Shown here piece by piece: positions 1-8,406 of a DNA stretch of 35,666 bases. The stretch's first letter is position 1; every line of letters starts with the position of its first letter. Where the stretch lies: NCBI GenBank assembly GCA_026002815.1, contig BPGB01000005.1:69960-105625 (forward strand), given 5' to 3'. The stretch comes from Candidatus Woesearchaeota archaeon. Its GTDB lineage: Archaea > Nanobdellota > Nanobdellia > Woesearchaeales > UBA9642. Below the pieces are notes generated by a model. The model saw only the letters and a program-made list of their open reading frames with translations, was not told the DNA's origin and did not search any database. The translations under genes and the position numbers were made by a program.

Positions 1-737
1 ACGCTCATTATGCTGAACATTTTGTCGGCAATTTCTTTATCATATAAATCATCGCCTCTCGGGACAGACCTTCTATATCTAAGATTATTTATTCCAGGAT
101 GCTTACTCTCTACTGCTACATCAAATCTATCGAGAAGTGGAGGTATTACATCCGTATTGCCTGAATCTTTATAATTGCTCGTACTATATATTGCCAGAGA
201 ATCGTTTTTCAGAAAATCATTCAAATACTTCCATATGCCCCTATCAGTTCCTTCTAATAAAATATTTTGTTTACTTGGAGGCATTCTATTAAGTTCATCT
301 ATTATTTTCGGTCCTATCAATACAAAGTCCGACCATATTACATTTTCTATTCCCTTATTCAAGTCCCCAAGATGAGGTCTTGCAATCATTTTTTCTTCCG
401 TCTGTTCAGGGGTTCCTTTCAATGAAGAAGCAAGAACAACTTCTTTTGGAAAACTATATAGCATACAGATTATGTTTTCAGAACTGGTGGTTTTTCCTAA
501 TCCATATTCACCATATATTAATTGTTTACCATTAACTAAACTTGTCATTATTCCAAAAAGCAAAGTGCTGTTTATAGGATAATTATCTATCACAATATCA
601 GACCTACATAAATATACATTATCTTTTATATATGAATAAATATTCCACACTTTTTGTTGTAGGTTCATATAATAATATGGTTCGTTGCTTTTAATAATTG
701 TATTCATAAATTTCCCGAAAGAATTACACTTAATCAT
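1..737 (-). CDS. MoxR-type AAA+ ATPase, C-terminus beyond the left edge
   Basis: The minus-strand frame is open from an ATG at 737 to the window edge (about 245 residues). It shows a Walker A motif GEYGLGKT near residues 76-83, a Walker B-like IDELNRMPPSKQ in the usual MoxR context, and the LLDRFDV stretch that precedes the arginine-finger/sensor region. MoxR ATPases are chaperone-like AAA+ proteins that remodel partner complexes. A second in-frame ATG at 707 is an alternative start, and I see no strong ribosome binding site for either. The gene follows the nuclease at 790-1323 in the same direction after 52 bases, so co-transcription is possible. The partner expected of MoxR (a von Willebrand A-domain protein) is not visible in this window and could lie to the left. 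The family call is firm; the substrate is unknown. Confidence 0.85.
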   Translation of the reverse strand, partial: MIKCNSFGKFMNTIIKSNEPYYYMNLQQKVWNIYSYIKDNVYLCRSDIVIDNYPINSTLLFGIMTSLVNGKQLIYGEYGLGKTTSSENIICMLYSFPKEVVLASSLKGTPEQTEEKMIARPHLGDLNKGIENVIWSDFVLIGPKIIDELNRMPPSKQNILLEGTDRGIWKYLNDFLKNDSLAIYSTSNYKDSGNTDVIPPLLDRFDVAVESKHPGINNLRYRRSVPRGDDLYDKEIADKMFSIMS

Positions 738-789
738 GAAAAATTTACTAAAAAATAAAAAAACATAGGAAAACTATATAGGAAAACAA

Positions 790-1323
790 CTAAGCTGAGT
801 ATCTTTTTATTTGTGTTTCTATTGGAAGAGCTCTATTCAATAAATATTTTATCACATCTTTTGGACCTTTATTTTTATAAATTTCAACACTATTAAGTCC
901 AGCAAATATTGTCCCTGCTAAACTATTTCTCTTCTTTTCTAATTCTATTAACCCATCCTTATCTATCAGTTTTATTCTCTCAACTTCAGCAGAGTTTATT
1001 GTCCTTTTATCAAAATATGTATTTGTAACTAACTCTCCACGATAAATTACCGGTAATTTGGGTATTTTTAAAATATTAAGTACTTGAACAAATTTTGCAA
1101 ATTCGGAAAAAGATACATTACCTTTAGAATGATACTTGCATTCAACATAAACGACATTTCCTAAAGGCCCATCATAAGTTAAGTCTATTTGTGCATCAGC
1201 ATAATCTCCTTTAGACATTCTAAATATTACATTGCGTATAACATTCTTATATCCTAAGTCTTTATATAATAGCTCTACGTATTTCTCTAAACCATATCCA
1301 GCCTTGTTTTTTCTCATATACAT
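790..1323 (-). CDS. Mrr-like PD-(D/E)XK restriction endonuclease-type protein
   Basis: This 177-residue protein has the Mrr/restriction-endonuclease-like pattern: a leading GLEKYVELLY helix (Glu13), an acidic QIDLTY strand (Asp47) and the catalytic VECKY strand (Glu61, Lys63). That matches the PD-(D/E)XK core of enzymes that cut DNA. It has no recognisable DNA-recognition domain, so it is a minimal catalytic domain. The start could be MYM or the second Met; the difference is two residues. It lies directly upstream of the MoxR ATPase in the same direction. Defence is a reasonable guess from the nuclease fold, but housekeeping DNA repair is also possible. Confidence 0.7.
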   Translation of the reverse strand: MYMRKNKAGYGLEKYVELLYKDLGYKNVIRNVIFRMSKGDYADAQIDLTYDGPLGNVVYVECKYHSKGNVSFSEFAKFVQVLNILKIPKLPVIYRGELVTNTYFDKRTINSAEVERIKLIDKDGLIELEKKRNSLAGTIFAGLNSVEIYKNKGPKDVIKYLLNRALPIETQIKRYSA

Positions 1324-1446
1324 CCCTTAACATTTCTTAGCATACTTTTATAATTCATTTATTAATAAAAGTACAATATAAATTAATTCCAATTGATATA
1401 TATTAAAATTATAAATAAAGTAAGGCATATCTTTAAATCAACATCT

Positions 1447-1866
1447 TTAAAGTATTACTTCTCTTATGAAATGTGCCTTTAAATCATGAGCACCAAAAAA
1501 TTCAAGCACATCTAATAATGAATCATACTCTGAAAAATTATTAAAACTTAAATGAACAATAAACTCCCTATCTGTTAATGATATACTATTAACATAAATA
1601 TTGTTTTCAAGATATTCTAATGTTTTTTCAGGATTCATACTTGGAATAAATATTAACAACACATTGATTTTTTGATTTTTTTCAAGTATTGTTATTGTCT
1701 TAATCAAATTATTAACATACATATCATAATATATCTCATAAACTCTCTCTACGGGTATGCCGGTAATTCTGCTTATTTTAAGGAAGCTTCTCCTAGGATT
1801 ATGTTTAAGTAATTGTAAAACTTTTAGGTATTCTTCATCTAATTGTTCATCATTTCCTTTTGTCAT
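1447..1866 (-). CDS. Lrp/AsnC-like winged-helix transcriptional regulator
   Basis: This 139-residue protein begins with DEEYLKVLQLLKHNPR, then a helix-turn-helix at about residues 27-50 (RSFLKISRITGIPVERVYEI). It continues with an alpha/beta region resembling the Lrp/AsnC ligand-binding (RAM) fold, though that part is divergent. The family normally forms dimers or octamers that bind DNA near promoters. It runs in the same direction as the downstream nuclease, 123 bases away, and is transcribed away from the OB-fold protein at 1993. The HTH is clear; assignment to Lrp rather than another winged-helix family is moderate. Confidence 0.6.
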   Translation of the reverse strand: MTKGNDEQLDEEYLKVLQLLKHNPRRSFLKISRITGIPVERVYEIYYDMYVNNLIKTITILEKNQKINVLLIFIPSMNPEKTLEYLENNIYVNSISLTDREFIVHLSFNNFSEYDSLLDVLEFFGAHDLKAHFIREVIL

Positions 1867-1992
1867 ATAAAAAAAACGGGTATATACATTAATATTTCTT
1901 TTCTAAAAAAAATCGAAAATATAATAAAATAATCGAAAATATTACGAATAAAAAAAGTAATACGTTATTAAATCTATTAAGATATTGATTTT

Positions 1993-2382
1993 ATGGAATA
2001 CAACGTAAAGGATAAAACATTGTTAAACATTTCTTTAATAATTTCAGTATTAGGATTACTTATACTCTTTCTTTTAATGTTTCTTAAAAGTGAAAAATTC
2101 ATTCCTAAATACCCTATGTATGATTCGGATGCATATTCTGATACAAAAATCACATTAAGAGGAGTGATAACAAATTTATCCTATCAAAAAAACAACACAA
2201 TATTTACCTTATCTCATGAATGTGAAATTGACGTTATAGTTTTTAATCATTATATAGATGAAAATTATTCCAATACACCTGTTATTGTTTCTGGTAAAAT
2301 AAATGAATATAAGGGGAAGAGAAATATAATTGCAGATAAAATAATCTCAAATAACGGTTTTTTGGATGAAAAAATACGCTAA
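1993..2382 (+). CDS. Membrane-anchored OB-fold protein
   Basis: This 129-residue protein has one hydrophobic segment near residues 10-33, followed by a compact beta-rich domain (about 49-125). The domain has the rhythm of a tRNA/helicase-type OB fold: ITLRGVITNLSYQKNN, then the IDVIVF strand, then VIVSGKINEYKGKRNI and IIADKI. OB folds of this kind usually bind single-stranded nucleic acid, although an N-terminal anchor would place this domain on one face of the membrane. The TctA-family gene begins 66 bases downstream in the same direction. There is no cysteine lipobox. The fold call rests on pattern recognition only. Confidence 0.55.
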   Translation: MEYNVKDKTLLNISLIISVLGLLILFLLMFLKSEKFIPKYPMYDSDAYSDTKITLRGVITNLSYQKNNTIFTLSHECEIDVIVFNHYIDENYSNTPVIVSGKINEYKGKRNIIADKIISNNGFLDEKIR

Positions 2383-2448
2383 TCTTTTATCGAATTTTTA
2401 TAAAAAAGTATTTGAAAAATAAAATAATAGATAATAAAGAGGCGCGCT

Positions 2449-3663
2449 ATGGAGTTGATTTTAGAAGTATTGCTTTCCATTATAGTAGGAATCATTACAG
2501 GAATATTTACAGGCCTAACCCCTGGAATTCATATAAACATGGTTGCAATGATGGTCTTATTGAGTAGTCCTTTTTTATTAGAACACTTTTCCCCATTAAC
2601 TCTCGGAATTTTTATAATATCATTGGGTATAACACATACTTTTTTAGATTCTCTGCCTTCTATATTCTTTGGGGCACCTGATGAAAATAACATATTAGGC
2701 GTCTTACCTGGGCATAGATATTTGCTTAGGGGCAACGGTTTAATGGCAGTAAAATTATTCAGTATAGGGTCTTTTTTAGGATTGATTTTTGGAATAATAT
2801 TGTTTCCAATATTTTACATTATAACTATTAACACATATGGTTTTTTTGAAAAATATTTCGCTTATATCTTAATATTTGTAATTATATTTATGATATTTAA
2901 AGATAACAAAAAAGCATGGTCTATAGTTGTTATTATTCTCTCAGGAACTTTTGGAATGATAGTTTTTAATCTGAACATTAAAGATCCTCTCTTTCCAATG
3001 CTATCAGGTTTGTTTGGTATTTCAACTTTAATTATAAGTTATTTTGATAATAATAATATTCCAAAACAGAATATACAAGAAAAAACAAATATTGATAGAA
3101 AAAAAACTTTTTTAAGCGTACTTGCAGGAAACATCGGCTCATTCATTGTCTCAACATTTCCAGGTCTTTCAAGCAGTATCGCTGCAGTTATCTCGATGCA
3201 ATTTATTAAGGATCTAGGTGATAAAGGGTTCATGATACTTATGGGATGCATTGGCACATGTAGTTTCATGATTAGTCTTGTTGCATTGTTGGCTGTTGAT
3301 AAGGCAAGAAACGGAGCAATTATAGCAATATATAATATATTTAATAGTAGTTCAGAAAGCTTAGAGTTATGGATAATAATTGTTTTTCTTATTGTTTCAT
3401 TGATTGCTGGTGCAATAAGTTTTATAATTTCAATAAAGATAGGTGTATTATTCTCAAAACTAATAACAAAAATAGATTATAAGATGCTAATAATTACTAT
3501 TATACTTTTTATAACGATCATGGTTTTGATTATTAATTCCTGGATTGGGTTGTTAGTGTTGATAACATCTACTGCAATAGGTATTATTCCTGGTATAACA
3601 AAAATTCAAAGAACTCACTCAATGTCCTGTCTCATGATTCCAGTGATAATGTATTTGATTTAA
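2449..3663 (+). CDS. TctA/DUF112-family membrane protein
   Basis: This 404-residue polytopic protein has about ten membrane segments. Its N-terminus carries the family's glycine/proline signature (TGIFTGLTPGIHINMV), and a second related motif, STFPGLSSSIAAVISM, lies mid-protein. The two halves therefore look like the internal duplication typical of TctA. Bacterial TctA is the large permease of tripartite tricarboxylate transporters, but the archaeal branch usually lacks the TctB and TctC partners, and none is seen here. The substrate is unknown. A GAGG lies about 9 bases before the ATG. It may share a transcript with the upstream OB-fold gene. It is convergent with the nucleotidyltransferase at 3707. 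Confidence 0.75.
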   Translation: MELILEVLLSIIVGIITGIFTGLTPGIHINMVAMMVLLSSPFLLEHFSPLTLGIFIISLGITHTFLDSLPSIFFGAPDENNILGVLPGHRYLLRGNGLMAVKLFSIGSFLGLIFGIILFPIFYIITINTYGFFEKYFAYILIFVIIFMIFKDNKKAWSIVVIILSGTFGMIVFNLNIKDPLFPMLSGLFGISTLIISYFDNNNIPKQNIQEKTNIDRKKTFLSVLAGNIGSFIVSTFPGLSSSIAAVISMQFIKDLGDKGFMILMGCIGTCSFMISLVALLAVDKARNGAIIAIYNIFNSSSESLELWIIIVFLIVSLIAGAISFIISIKIGVLFSKLITKIDYKMLIITIILFITIMVLIINSWIGLLVLITSTAIGIIPGITKIQRTHSMSCLMIPVIMYLI

Positions 3664-3706
3664 TATTTACACCTTATTTATATTTTTACTTTAAAATATT
3701 AGTACT

Positions 3707-4171
3707 TTAAAACTGCTTATTTTTATAAGTTACAAGACGCTTATTATACTCTTTTAATAATTTCTTGACTTGTGTAGTTATATCATGACTGGGTCTTTCT
3801 GGAAATTTATCAAAAGGACGAACGTATGCATCTATGGCCTTATTTTTTGGAATATTATTATAGAATAATATGTTTAACCATACTTTTATGTCTCTTTCTG
3901 CAGTTTCATCAATATTTGGTGCTATTAACATTAAATCCAAATCAGAATCAATCCTAGATTGCCGTACTGCACTTCCAATAAGGTATGCCTTTTCTATTAT
4001 AAAATTTTTAGGATTGTTATCGTGAACACGTGCGTATTCTGGAACAAAAATAGAATATGCATATAGTACATTCTCTAATCCTGTGCTTACTCTCTTTGTT
4101 ATTTTTCCTTCACTATCTAATATTTTTTCATTATAAAAATACACCTTTGGTAATACAATATTTATTGTCAT
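3707..4171 (-). CDS. Pol beta-superfamily nucleotidyltransferase (MNT-like)
   Basis: This 154-residue protein has the nucleotidyltransferase signature: the Gly-Ser pair at about residue 66 in YLIGSAVRQ, the catalytic SDLDLMLI (Asp77 and Asp79), and a probable third acid in AIDAYV (about Asp114). Minimal nucleotidyltransferases of this kind often act as antitoxins paired with HEPN toxins, or modify RNA or protein. No HEPN gene is adjacent, so a toxin-antitoxin role is not supported here. It has its own promoter with a good BRE/TATA at 4193-4207. Confidence 0.75.
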   Translation of the reverse strand: MTINIVLPKVYFYNEKILDSEGKITKRVSTGLENVLYAYSIFVPEYARVHDNNPKNFIIEKAYLIGSAVRQSRIDSDLDLMLIAPNIDETAERDIKVWLNILFYNNIPKNKAIDAYVRPFDKFPERPSHDITTQVKKLLKEYNKRLVTYKNKQF

Positions 4172-4192
4172 ACTAATAAAATATTAGTCATA

Positions 4193-4207
4193 TTTATAAA
4201 CTTTTCG
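4193..4207 (-). promoter_or_regulatory. BRE/TATA promoter of the nucleotidyltransferase gene
   Basis: Read on the minus strand, CGAAAAG is followed directly by TTTATAAA, a classic archaeal BRE plus TATA box. The box lies 22-29 bases before the ATG at 4171, so the transcript should be leaderless or nearly so. Confidence 0.6.
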
Positions 4208-4480
4208 ATTTATACTTACTTTATAGTGACATCAAATAAAACTTTTTTAAAATCAAGAGGCTAAAAAAACTAGTTAACCTATTGATTAAAATACAAGATC
4301 AATGCACGATCAATGCACGATTAGTCATATGAGCAATATTTTTTATATGACATATTTATCAACAACATATTTATCAATAATAGCCAAGTAAGACACGTAT
4401 CATAATGTTTTTGCCTATAATGTAGTTCTATTTGCCCATAACTTACCTGTCTAATATTTGTCTAATATTTAACCATAATA
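4208..4480. other. Non-coding spacer before eL33 with short tandem duplications
   Basis: I see no credible gene in this spacer. It holds several short direct duplications: the 11-mer GATCAATGCAC twice in tandem at 4297-4318, CATATTTATCAA twice near 4350-4373, and TCTAATATTT twice just before the eL33 promoter. These look like slippage products; no hairpin or RNA gene is obvious. Confidence 0.5.
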
Positions 4481-4488
4481 TTTATAAA
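4481..4488 (+). promoter_or_regulatory. TATA box of the eL33 gene
   Basis: TTTATAAA lies 23-30 bases upstream of the ATG at 4511, the spacing expected when transcription starts at or just before the start codon. No GGTGA-type ribosome binding site precedes this ATG, which fits a leaderless mRNA. Confidence 0.6.
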
Positions 4489-4510
4489 TTGCTTCTTTTT
4501 CCATACCCTA

Positions 4511-4765
4511 ATGGAAGGAACAATAATAAATTATAGAAGAAATAGCACAGGACAAAGAACAAATCATTTGATAATATCGATAAAGGAAATAGATAGTAGA
4601 GAAAAAGCATTAAAACTGATAGGCAAAAAAGTAATATATCACACAGGAAAAAAAGATATGATAGGAAAAATAAATGCGGCACATGGAAACAAAGGTGCCC
4701 TAAGAGCAGTATTCGAAACAGGAATGCCGGGTCAATGTTTAGGAAAAAAAGTTAAAGTAGAATGA
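4511..4765 (+). CDS. rpl35ae: Large-subunit ribosomal protein eL33 (L35Ae)
   Basis: The 84-residue product matches L35Ae over its whole length. It has the opening GTIINYRRN, the RTNHLIISI strand, the central IGKKVIYHTGKKDMIGKI, the conserved AAHGNKGALRAVFETGMPG loop, and a final LGKKVKVE. It is a small beta-barrel protein of the archaeal and eukaryotic 50S/60S subunit. The gene stands alone with its own TATA box. It is strong evidence that the host is archaeal. Confidence 0.97.
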   Translation: MEGTIINYRRNSTGQRTNHLIISIKEIDSREKALKLIGKKVIYHTGKKDMIGKINAAHGNKGALRAVFETGMPGQCLGKKVKVE

Positions 4766-4969
4766 GAAACTATTTCTAAAGAATAAAAATCAAAAAAAGA
4801 CCAAAAATGCTTCTAAATAAAAATTTATCTAAATACAAATAAAAGTTTATCTAAATACTAATATAATAATAAACAAAATAATCTAGTAGTTATTAGAGTG
4901 TAATTTTTCAAACCAAATTATAAAGATTATTAATAATATGAAAGATAAAAATATAAAAACAGAAATATT

Positions 4970-4977
4970 TTTATATA
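4970..4977 (+). promoter_or_regulatory. TATA box of the 5047 membrane-protein operon
   Basis: TTTATATA, preceded by an A-rich BRE-like stretch, lies about 70 bases before the TTG start at 5047. This implies a leader of about 40-45 bases, which agrees with the ribosome binding site GGTGA at 5036-5040. Confidence 0.45.
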
Positions 4978-5046
4978 AGATACTACAAAGTATTCATATT
5001 ATAAAAAAATTAATAAAATTTTAATAAAAATTGTTGGTGAATTAAT

Positions 5047-5466
5047 TTGGCAACGGAATTTACAATAGTACCAGTAATTGTTATAGGTGTTGTTTTAGGG
5101 ATAATAGAGTTAATATTCGTACATCAAGATGAATCTGGAATGGGCTGGTTAAAACATGGGTTGCATGCTTTACCAACAATGTTCTTATTTATATTTATAA
5201 GCATGAATATTGGATTCGTTCTAGGATTGTTTAAAATGAAAGAAAACTTTTGGATAGATATTGGGGTAAGAGTTGTTGTTGGATTAATAGCAATGGTAAA
5301 AATAAAGGCAGCAGCGGCAGTAGCGGGAAGAGTTGGAGAGAAAACAATTCATGTTATAATAATAGGAGTATTAGTAATGGCAGCACCATATTTATGGGAA
5401 CTAATTGCATGTAATATAGAATTTATAAAAAATCTACCAATGAATGGATGCCCAGTTAAGAAATAA
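5047..5466 (+). CDS. Four-span membrane protein, unknown function, TTG start
   Basis: This 139-residue protein has four predicted membrane helices at about residues 5-25, 42-63, 70-95 and 99-121, and few charges. The third carries an Ala-rich face (KAAAAVAGR). The start is TTG, chosen because GGTGA at 5036-5040 lies six bases before it and no nearby ATG is in frame. The gene leads a same-strand block with the paralogous 353-residue membrane proteins, 60 bases before the first of them, so a shared complex is likely. I do not recognise a named family. Its size and topology recall small membrane subunits of secretion or energy complexes, but no motif supports either. Confidence 0.75.
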   Translation: MATEFTIVPVIVIGVVLGIIELIFVHQDESGMGWLKHGLHALPTMFLFIFISMNIGFVLGLFKMKENFWIDIGVRVVVGLIAMVKIKAAAAVAGRVGEKTIHVIIIGVLVMAAPYLWELIACNIEFIKNLPMNGCPVKK

Positions 5467-5526
5467 TTTTAATATATCTTGTTTAGTTTAATCAATTTAC
5501 ACTCAAAAATAGAAAGGGTGAAATTA

Positions 5527-6588
5527 ATGAAAAAGACTTTAATTACTATATTGTTGTTGTTTATTTTACTACCTAATTTTGTAGCAGCAGAAGATTTACT
5601 AGGAGGATTAGGTCAAGACATATTAAGTACAGTAATTAATATAATAAACTATCCAGTAACCTTCCCAGCGGCAAGCATATATGGCTATGAATCAGGAGCA
5701 GGAACAGCGCCATTATGGGCATATGTATTTGTATTTATGCTATTATTCTCAGTATTATGGTTAGCATCAGGACAAATTCCATTATTTAAGGATGATGAAA
5801 ACAAAGGACCAAGAAAGGCATTTGTAATAGCATTTTCAGCATTGGTAATGCTAGCAACACCATTAGTACCATTACTTTTCAAAGTATTAAGATTATTCAC
5901 ATCACTGGCAATTATTGCAGCAATAGTTTTAGGAGTATACACTATATGGGTAATATTCAAAGGAGGATGGGCATCAAACAAGTTATACTCAGCAAAAAGC
6001 TCGGAACAGTTAGCTAAAGCATCACAAGGATTTGCAGATGCAGAAAGACAATTAAAACAAACAGAAGAATACGAACACAAAACAGCACAAGCAGCAGCAA
6101 AAGGATTAAAAAATCAAATAAAAACAATAAGAAGTCTAAGAAGCGACCTAGAAAGTATATTAAAAGATTTAAGACAGATACAAAGAGGGAATGCAACAAC
6201 AATACTCGGCAATAATAGGACAAGAAAAATATTAAAAGATTTGGACAGAGTAAGAATAGACCTTGGAAAACTACTATCATTCCAAACAGAAAATGACAGA
6301 ATAATGACAGGCATGAGTAATATTAATTATAATGAACACCATAGACCCGGAGGTTTAGTAAGTAGAACCGATACACATGTAAACATAAGAAGAACTGTTG
6401 ATACAGAAACTAATGATCTAGGTAGAATAATAGGAGGAATAGGTGATGCAATAAGAACACAAGGCATAACTACAGGACCTAATGGCAATATACATCATTT
6501 AATAGATTTAACACTAAACGCAATAAATATATTAAATAGAATGGAAAGGGATGTTGTTCTAGAAGAACAAATGATAGAAAAAATATAA
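5527..6588 (+). CDS. Exported three-span membrane protein with long helical tail, paralogue 1
   Basis: I place the start at the ATG at 5527, not at the longer in-frame opening at 5479. GGGTG lies just upstream, and the protein then begins with a typical signal peptide (about residues 1-21, ending FVAA). The result is 353 residues. Three more hydrophobic segments follow at about 64-80, 97-115 and 121-144. Between them is SGQIPLFKDDENKGPRKAF, which is shared with the gene at 7296. The remaining 200 residues are highly charged and helical, likely coiled coil, ending VLEEQMIEKI, nearly identical in the paralogue. The family is unknown to me. The pair plus the soluble helical protein between them suggests a membrane complex with a helical stalk. 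Confidence 0.85.
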   Translation: MKKTLITILLLFILLPNFVAAEDLLGGLGQDILSTVINIINYPVTFPAASIYGYESGAGTAPLWAYVFVFMLLFSVLWLASGQIPLFKDDENKGPRKAFVIAFSALVMLATPLVPLLFKVLRLFTSLAIIAAIVLGVYTIWVIFKGGWASNKLYSAKSSEQLAKASQGFADAERQLKQTEEYEHKTAQAAAKGLKNQIKTIRSLRSDLESILKDLRQIQRGNATTILGNNRTRKILKDLDRVRIDLGKLLSFQTENDRIMTGMSNINYNEHHRPGGLVSRTDTHVNIRRTVDTETNDLGRIIGGIGDAIRTQGITTGPNGNIHHLIDLTLNAINILNRMERDVVLEEQMIEKI

Positions 6589-6608
6589 AACATAGAGGGT
6601 TATATAAA

Positions 6609-7244
6609 ATGGCACTTTTAGGAAGAATAAAAAACTATTTTAAAGAAAGGAGCTCGCCGGTACCATTAGGAGAAAATATAAGTTTAACACATGAAGAGAT
6701 GTTTTACAAAGATAAAGAAACAGCACACCTCATAAAAGAAAATAATTTAGCAAAAATCATAAATGAATTAGCCAGTTATTATCAAAAAGAAAGTATTATT
6801 AAAGATAGAATAGAAATTATAAAAGAGTATCTTAATTCTAAACAGGATGAACCTCCTCAACCAAGTCATATGATAAAAGATTATAAACAGAAAATAAAAA
6901 AAACATCAGAATTAGTATCAAGTTTATTAAATATTGTAAAAGAAATAAATTTCGAAAGCGAATTATTAAAAAAAGCAGATGTACTGGGCGGAGTTATAGC
7001 CTCTCAAGGAATAATTAGTAAAATGGTAGTAATCCATCAAGAAATTGATCTATTGGACAAAAGATTAAAAGAAGACAAAAAATTAGCAGACACAGATTAT
7101 TCTAACTTCTTATATGAAAAATGGAAAAAATCAATACTTAAAGAATTATCAGTAATAGGTGGAAATATTACAATTGTGAGTGCTAGTTTAACAAGTAACA
7201 TAAATTATCTTAAAAGAATTCTTATAAGCATAAAGACAAGATAA
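6609..7244 (+). CDS. Soluble helical protein between the two membrane paralogues
   Basis: This 211-residue protein has no signal peptide or membrane segment and is rich in Lys, Glu, Ile and Leu in heptad-like spacing, so it is probably an all-helical cytoplasmic protein. The sequence before the ATG contains GAGGG, about 10 bases away. It lies 20 bases after paralogue 1 and probably shares its transcript. A T-run follows its stop, and paralogue 2 then has its own promoter. Position suggests it binds the helical tails of its neighbours, but nothing in the sequence proves this. No known family was recognised. Confidence 0.8.
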   Translation: MALLGRIKNYFKERSSPVPLGENISLTHEEMFYKDKETAHLIKENNLAKIINELASYYQKESIIKDRIEIIKEYLNSKQDEPPQPSHMIKDYKQKIKKTSELVSSLLNIVKEINFESELLKKADVLGGVIASQGIISKMVVIHQEIDLLDKRLKEDKKLADTDYSNFLYEKWKKSILKELSVIGGNITIVSASLTSNINYLKRILISIKTR

Positions 7245-7258
7245 TTTTTTTATTTTTA
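7245..7258 (+). terminator. T-tract terminator after the 5047-7244 genes
   Basis: Two T-runs (seven and five Ts) follow the stop codon at once, the usual archaeal intrinsic termination signal. A new TATA box begins within ten bases. Confidence 0.4.
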
Positions 7259-7264
7259 GAAATA

Positions 7265-7272
7265 TTTATATA
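7265..7272 (+). promoter_or_regulatory. TATA box of paralogue 2
   Basis: TTTATATA lies 24-31 bases before the ATG at 7296 and no ribosome binding site is present, so the mRNA should be leaderless. Paralogue 2 therefore seems to be expressed separately from the upstream operon. Confidence 0.55.
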
Positions 7273-7295
7273 CTAATTATTTTATTAATTTCATA

Positions 7296-8357
7296 ATGAA
7301 TAATATGCTTTTAAAAAACATTTTTTTATTATTTCTTTTTATTTTAATATTTTCTAGTCCTGTTTCTGCAAACATAGGGGATAGAATAATAGATATTTTA
7401 AATTATGAAATTCCAGCACCAGCATATGTTGTTGATAAAGAGGGAGGATATTCAGGATTGCCCTTTTGGGTAGTAATTTTAACTTTCACACTACTATTCT
7501 CAATAATATGGCTTGCATCAATGCAAGTCCCGTTATTTAAACCAAAAGAAAATCAAGGCGCTAGAAAAGCTTTTGTTATTGCATTAGCAATACTCACTAT
7601 ATTTACAACTCCTGTAGTTAAATGGATTTTAAAACTAATAAAACTTTTTACAGTATTAACAATTATAGCATTACTTATTGCAGGGGTATACACGATATAT
7701 GTTTTAACTAGATCTAATATTGCTAAAAACAGAAAAACTAATGCTGAATCCAGTGAAAATATCGCTGAAGCAAGAACAATAGAAGCAAGTGCAAATAGAC
7801 AAAATGAACAAACTAATAAGTATAACAGAAAAACAAAACAGGCAGTAAAAAAAAGTTTAAGACATCAGCTATCAACATTAAATAAAATTGAAGAGGACAT
7901 GAACTCTGTCTTAAGCTCATTAAATAGGCTTGCCCCGACCTTAAATAATAGACATATGGCAAGTAATAGTGAAACTAATAGAATAATAAAAAAATTAAAT
8001 GATGTATCTTTAGAATTAGGAAAGATTATATCATATAAGACCAATAATGACAGACTATTATCTGGAATGAATACTAGAAACTATATTGAAGAACCCAATA
8101 ATACATTAGTAAACGTTCACGAAGGAACAGGACCAGGAGATTACAGAGGGAGGAGAATAAGAGTACTGCAGAATATAGATACTCAAACTAATGACTTGGG
8201 AAGTGCTCTTAATGGATTATTAACTATAATAAGATCTGATAGAATAAGACATGAAAATATTTCTAAGCTTATAGATATAACTCTTAATGCCCTGAACATT
8301 ATACAAAGAATGAAAAGAGATATTGTTCTAGAAGAGCAAATGATAGAAAAAATATAA
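7296..8357 (+). CDS. Exported three-span membrane protein with long helical tail, paralogue 2
   Basis: This protein is 353 residues, the same length as the gene at 5527 and with the same plan. It has a signal peptide ending PVSA (about residues 1-25), then three hydrophobic segments, then a charged helical tail. Shared stretches include LLFSIIWLAS, QVPLFKPKENQGARKAFVIA, the NNDRLLSGMN region and the end DIVLEEQMIEKI. The conserved ends suggest a functional terminus, perhaps an interaction site. It differs from paralogue 1 in having its own leaderless promoter. A T-tract follows. No family was recognised; a heteromeric membrane assembly with paralogue 1 is the simplest model. Confidence 0.85.
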   Translation: MNNMLLKNIFLLFLFILIFSSPVSANIGDRIIDILNYEIPAPAYVVDKEGGYSGLPFWVVILTFTLLFSIIWLASMQVPLFKPKENQGARKAFVIALAILTIFTTPVVKWILKLIKLFTVLTIIALLIAGVYTIYVLTRSNIAKNRKTNAESSENIAEARTIEASANRQNEQTNKYNRKTKQAVKKSLRHQLSTLNKIEEDMNSVLSSLNRLAPTLNNRHMASNSETNRIIKKLNDVSLELGKIISYKTNNDRLLSGMNTRNYIEEPNNTLVNVHEGTGPGDYRGRRIRVLQNIDTQTNDLGSALNGLLTIIRSDRIRHENISKLIDITLNALNIIQRMKRDIVLEEQMIEKI

Positions 8358-8390
8358 CACAAATATACAAAATAAATATAAAATTTAAAA

Positions 8391-8406
8391 CTTTTTTTCT
8401 TTTTTC
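8391..8406 (+). terminator. T-tract terminator after paralogue 2
   Basis: A run of seven Ts, a C and six more Ts lies about 35 bases past the stop at 8357, a typical archaeal termination signal that closes the block. Confidence 0.45.

Noticed and set aside
1-1323. McrBC restriction system
   Set aside because: The ATPase has MoxR features, not McrB GTPase motifs, and the nuclease resembles Mrr rather than McrC.
6014-6314. Minus-strand open frames inside the first membrane paralogue
   Set aside because: They mirror the helical coding sequence on the other strand and have no independent signal.
5047-8357. Type IV secretion or VirB2-like operon
   Set aside because: There is no ATPase (VirB4/VirD4) and no recognisable motif in the membrane proteins; size and topology alone are not evidence.
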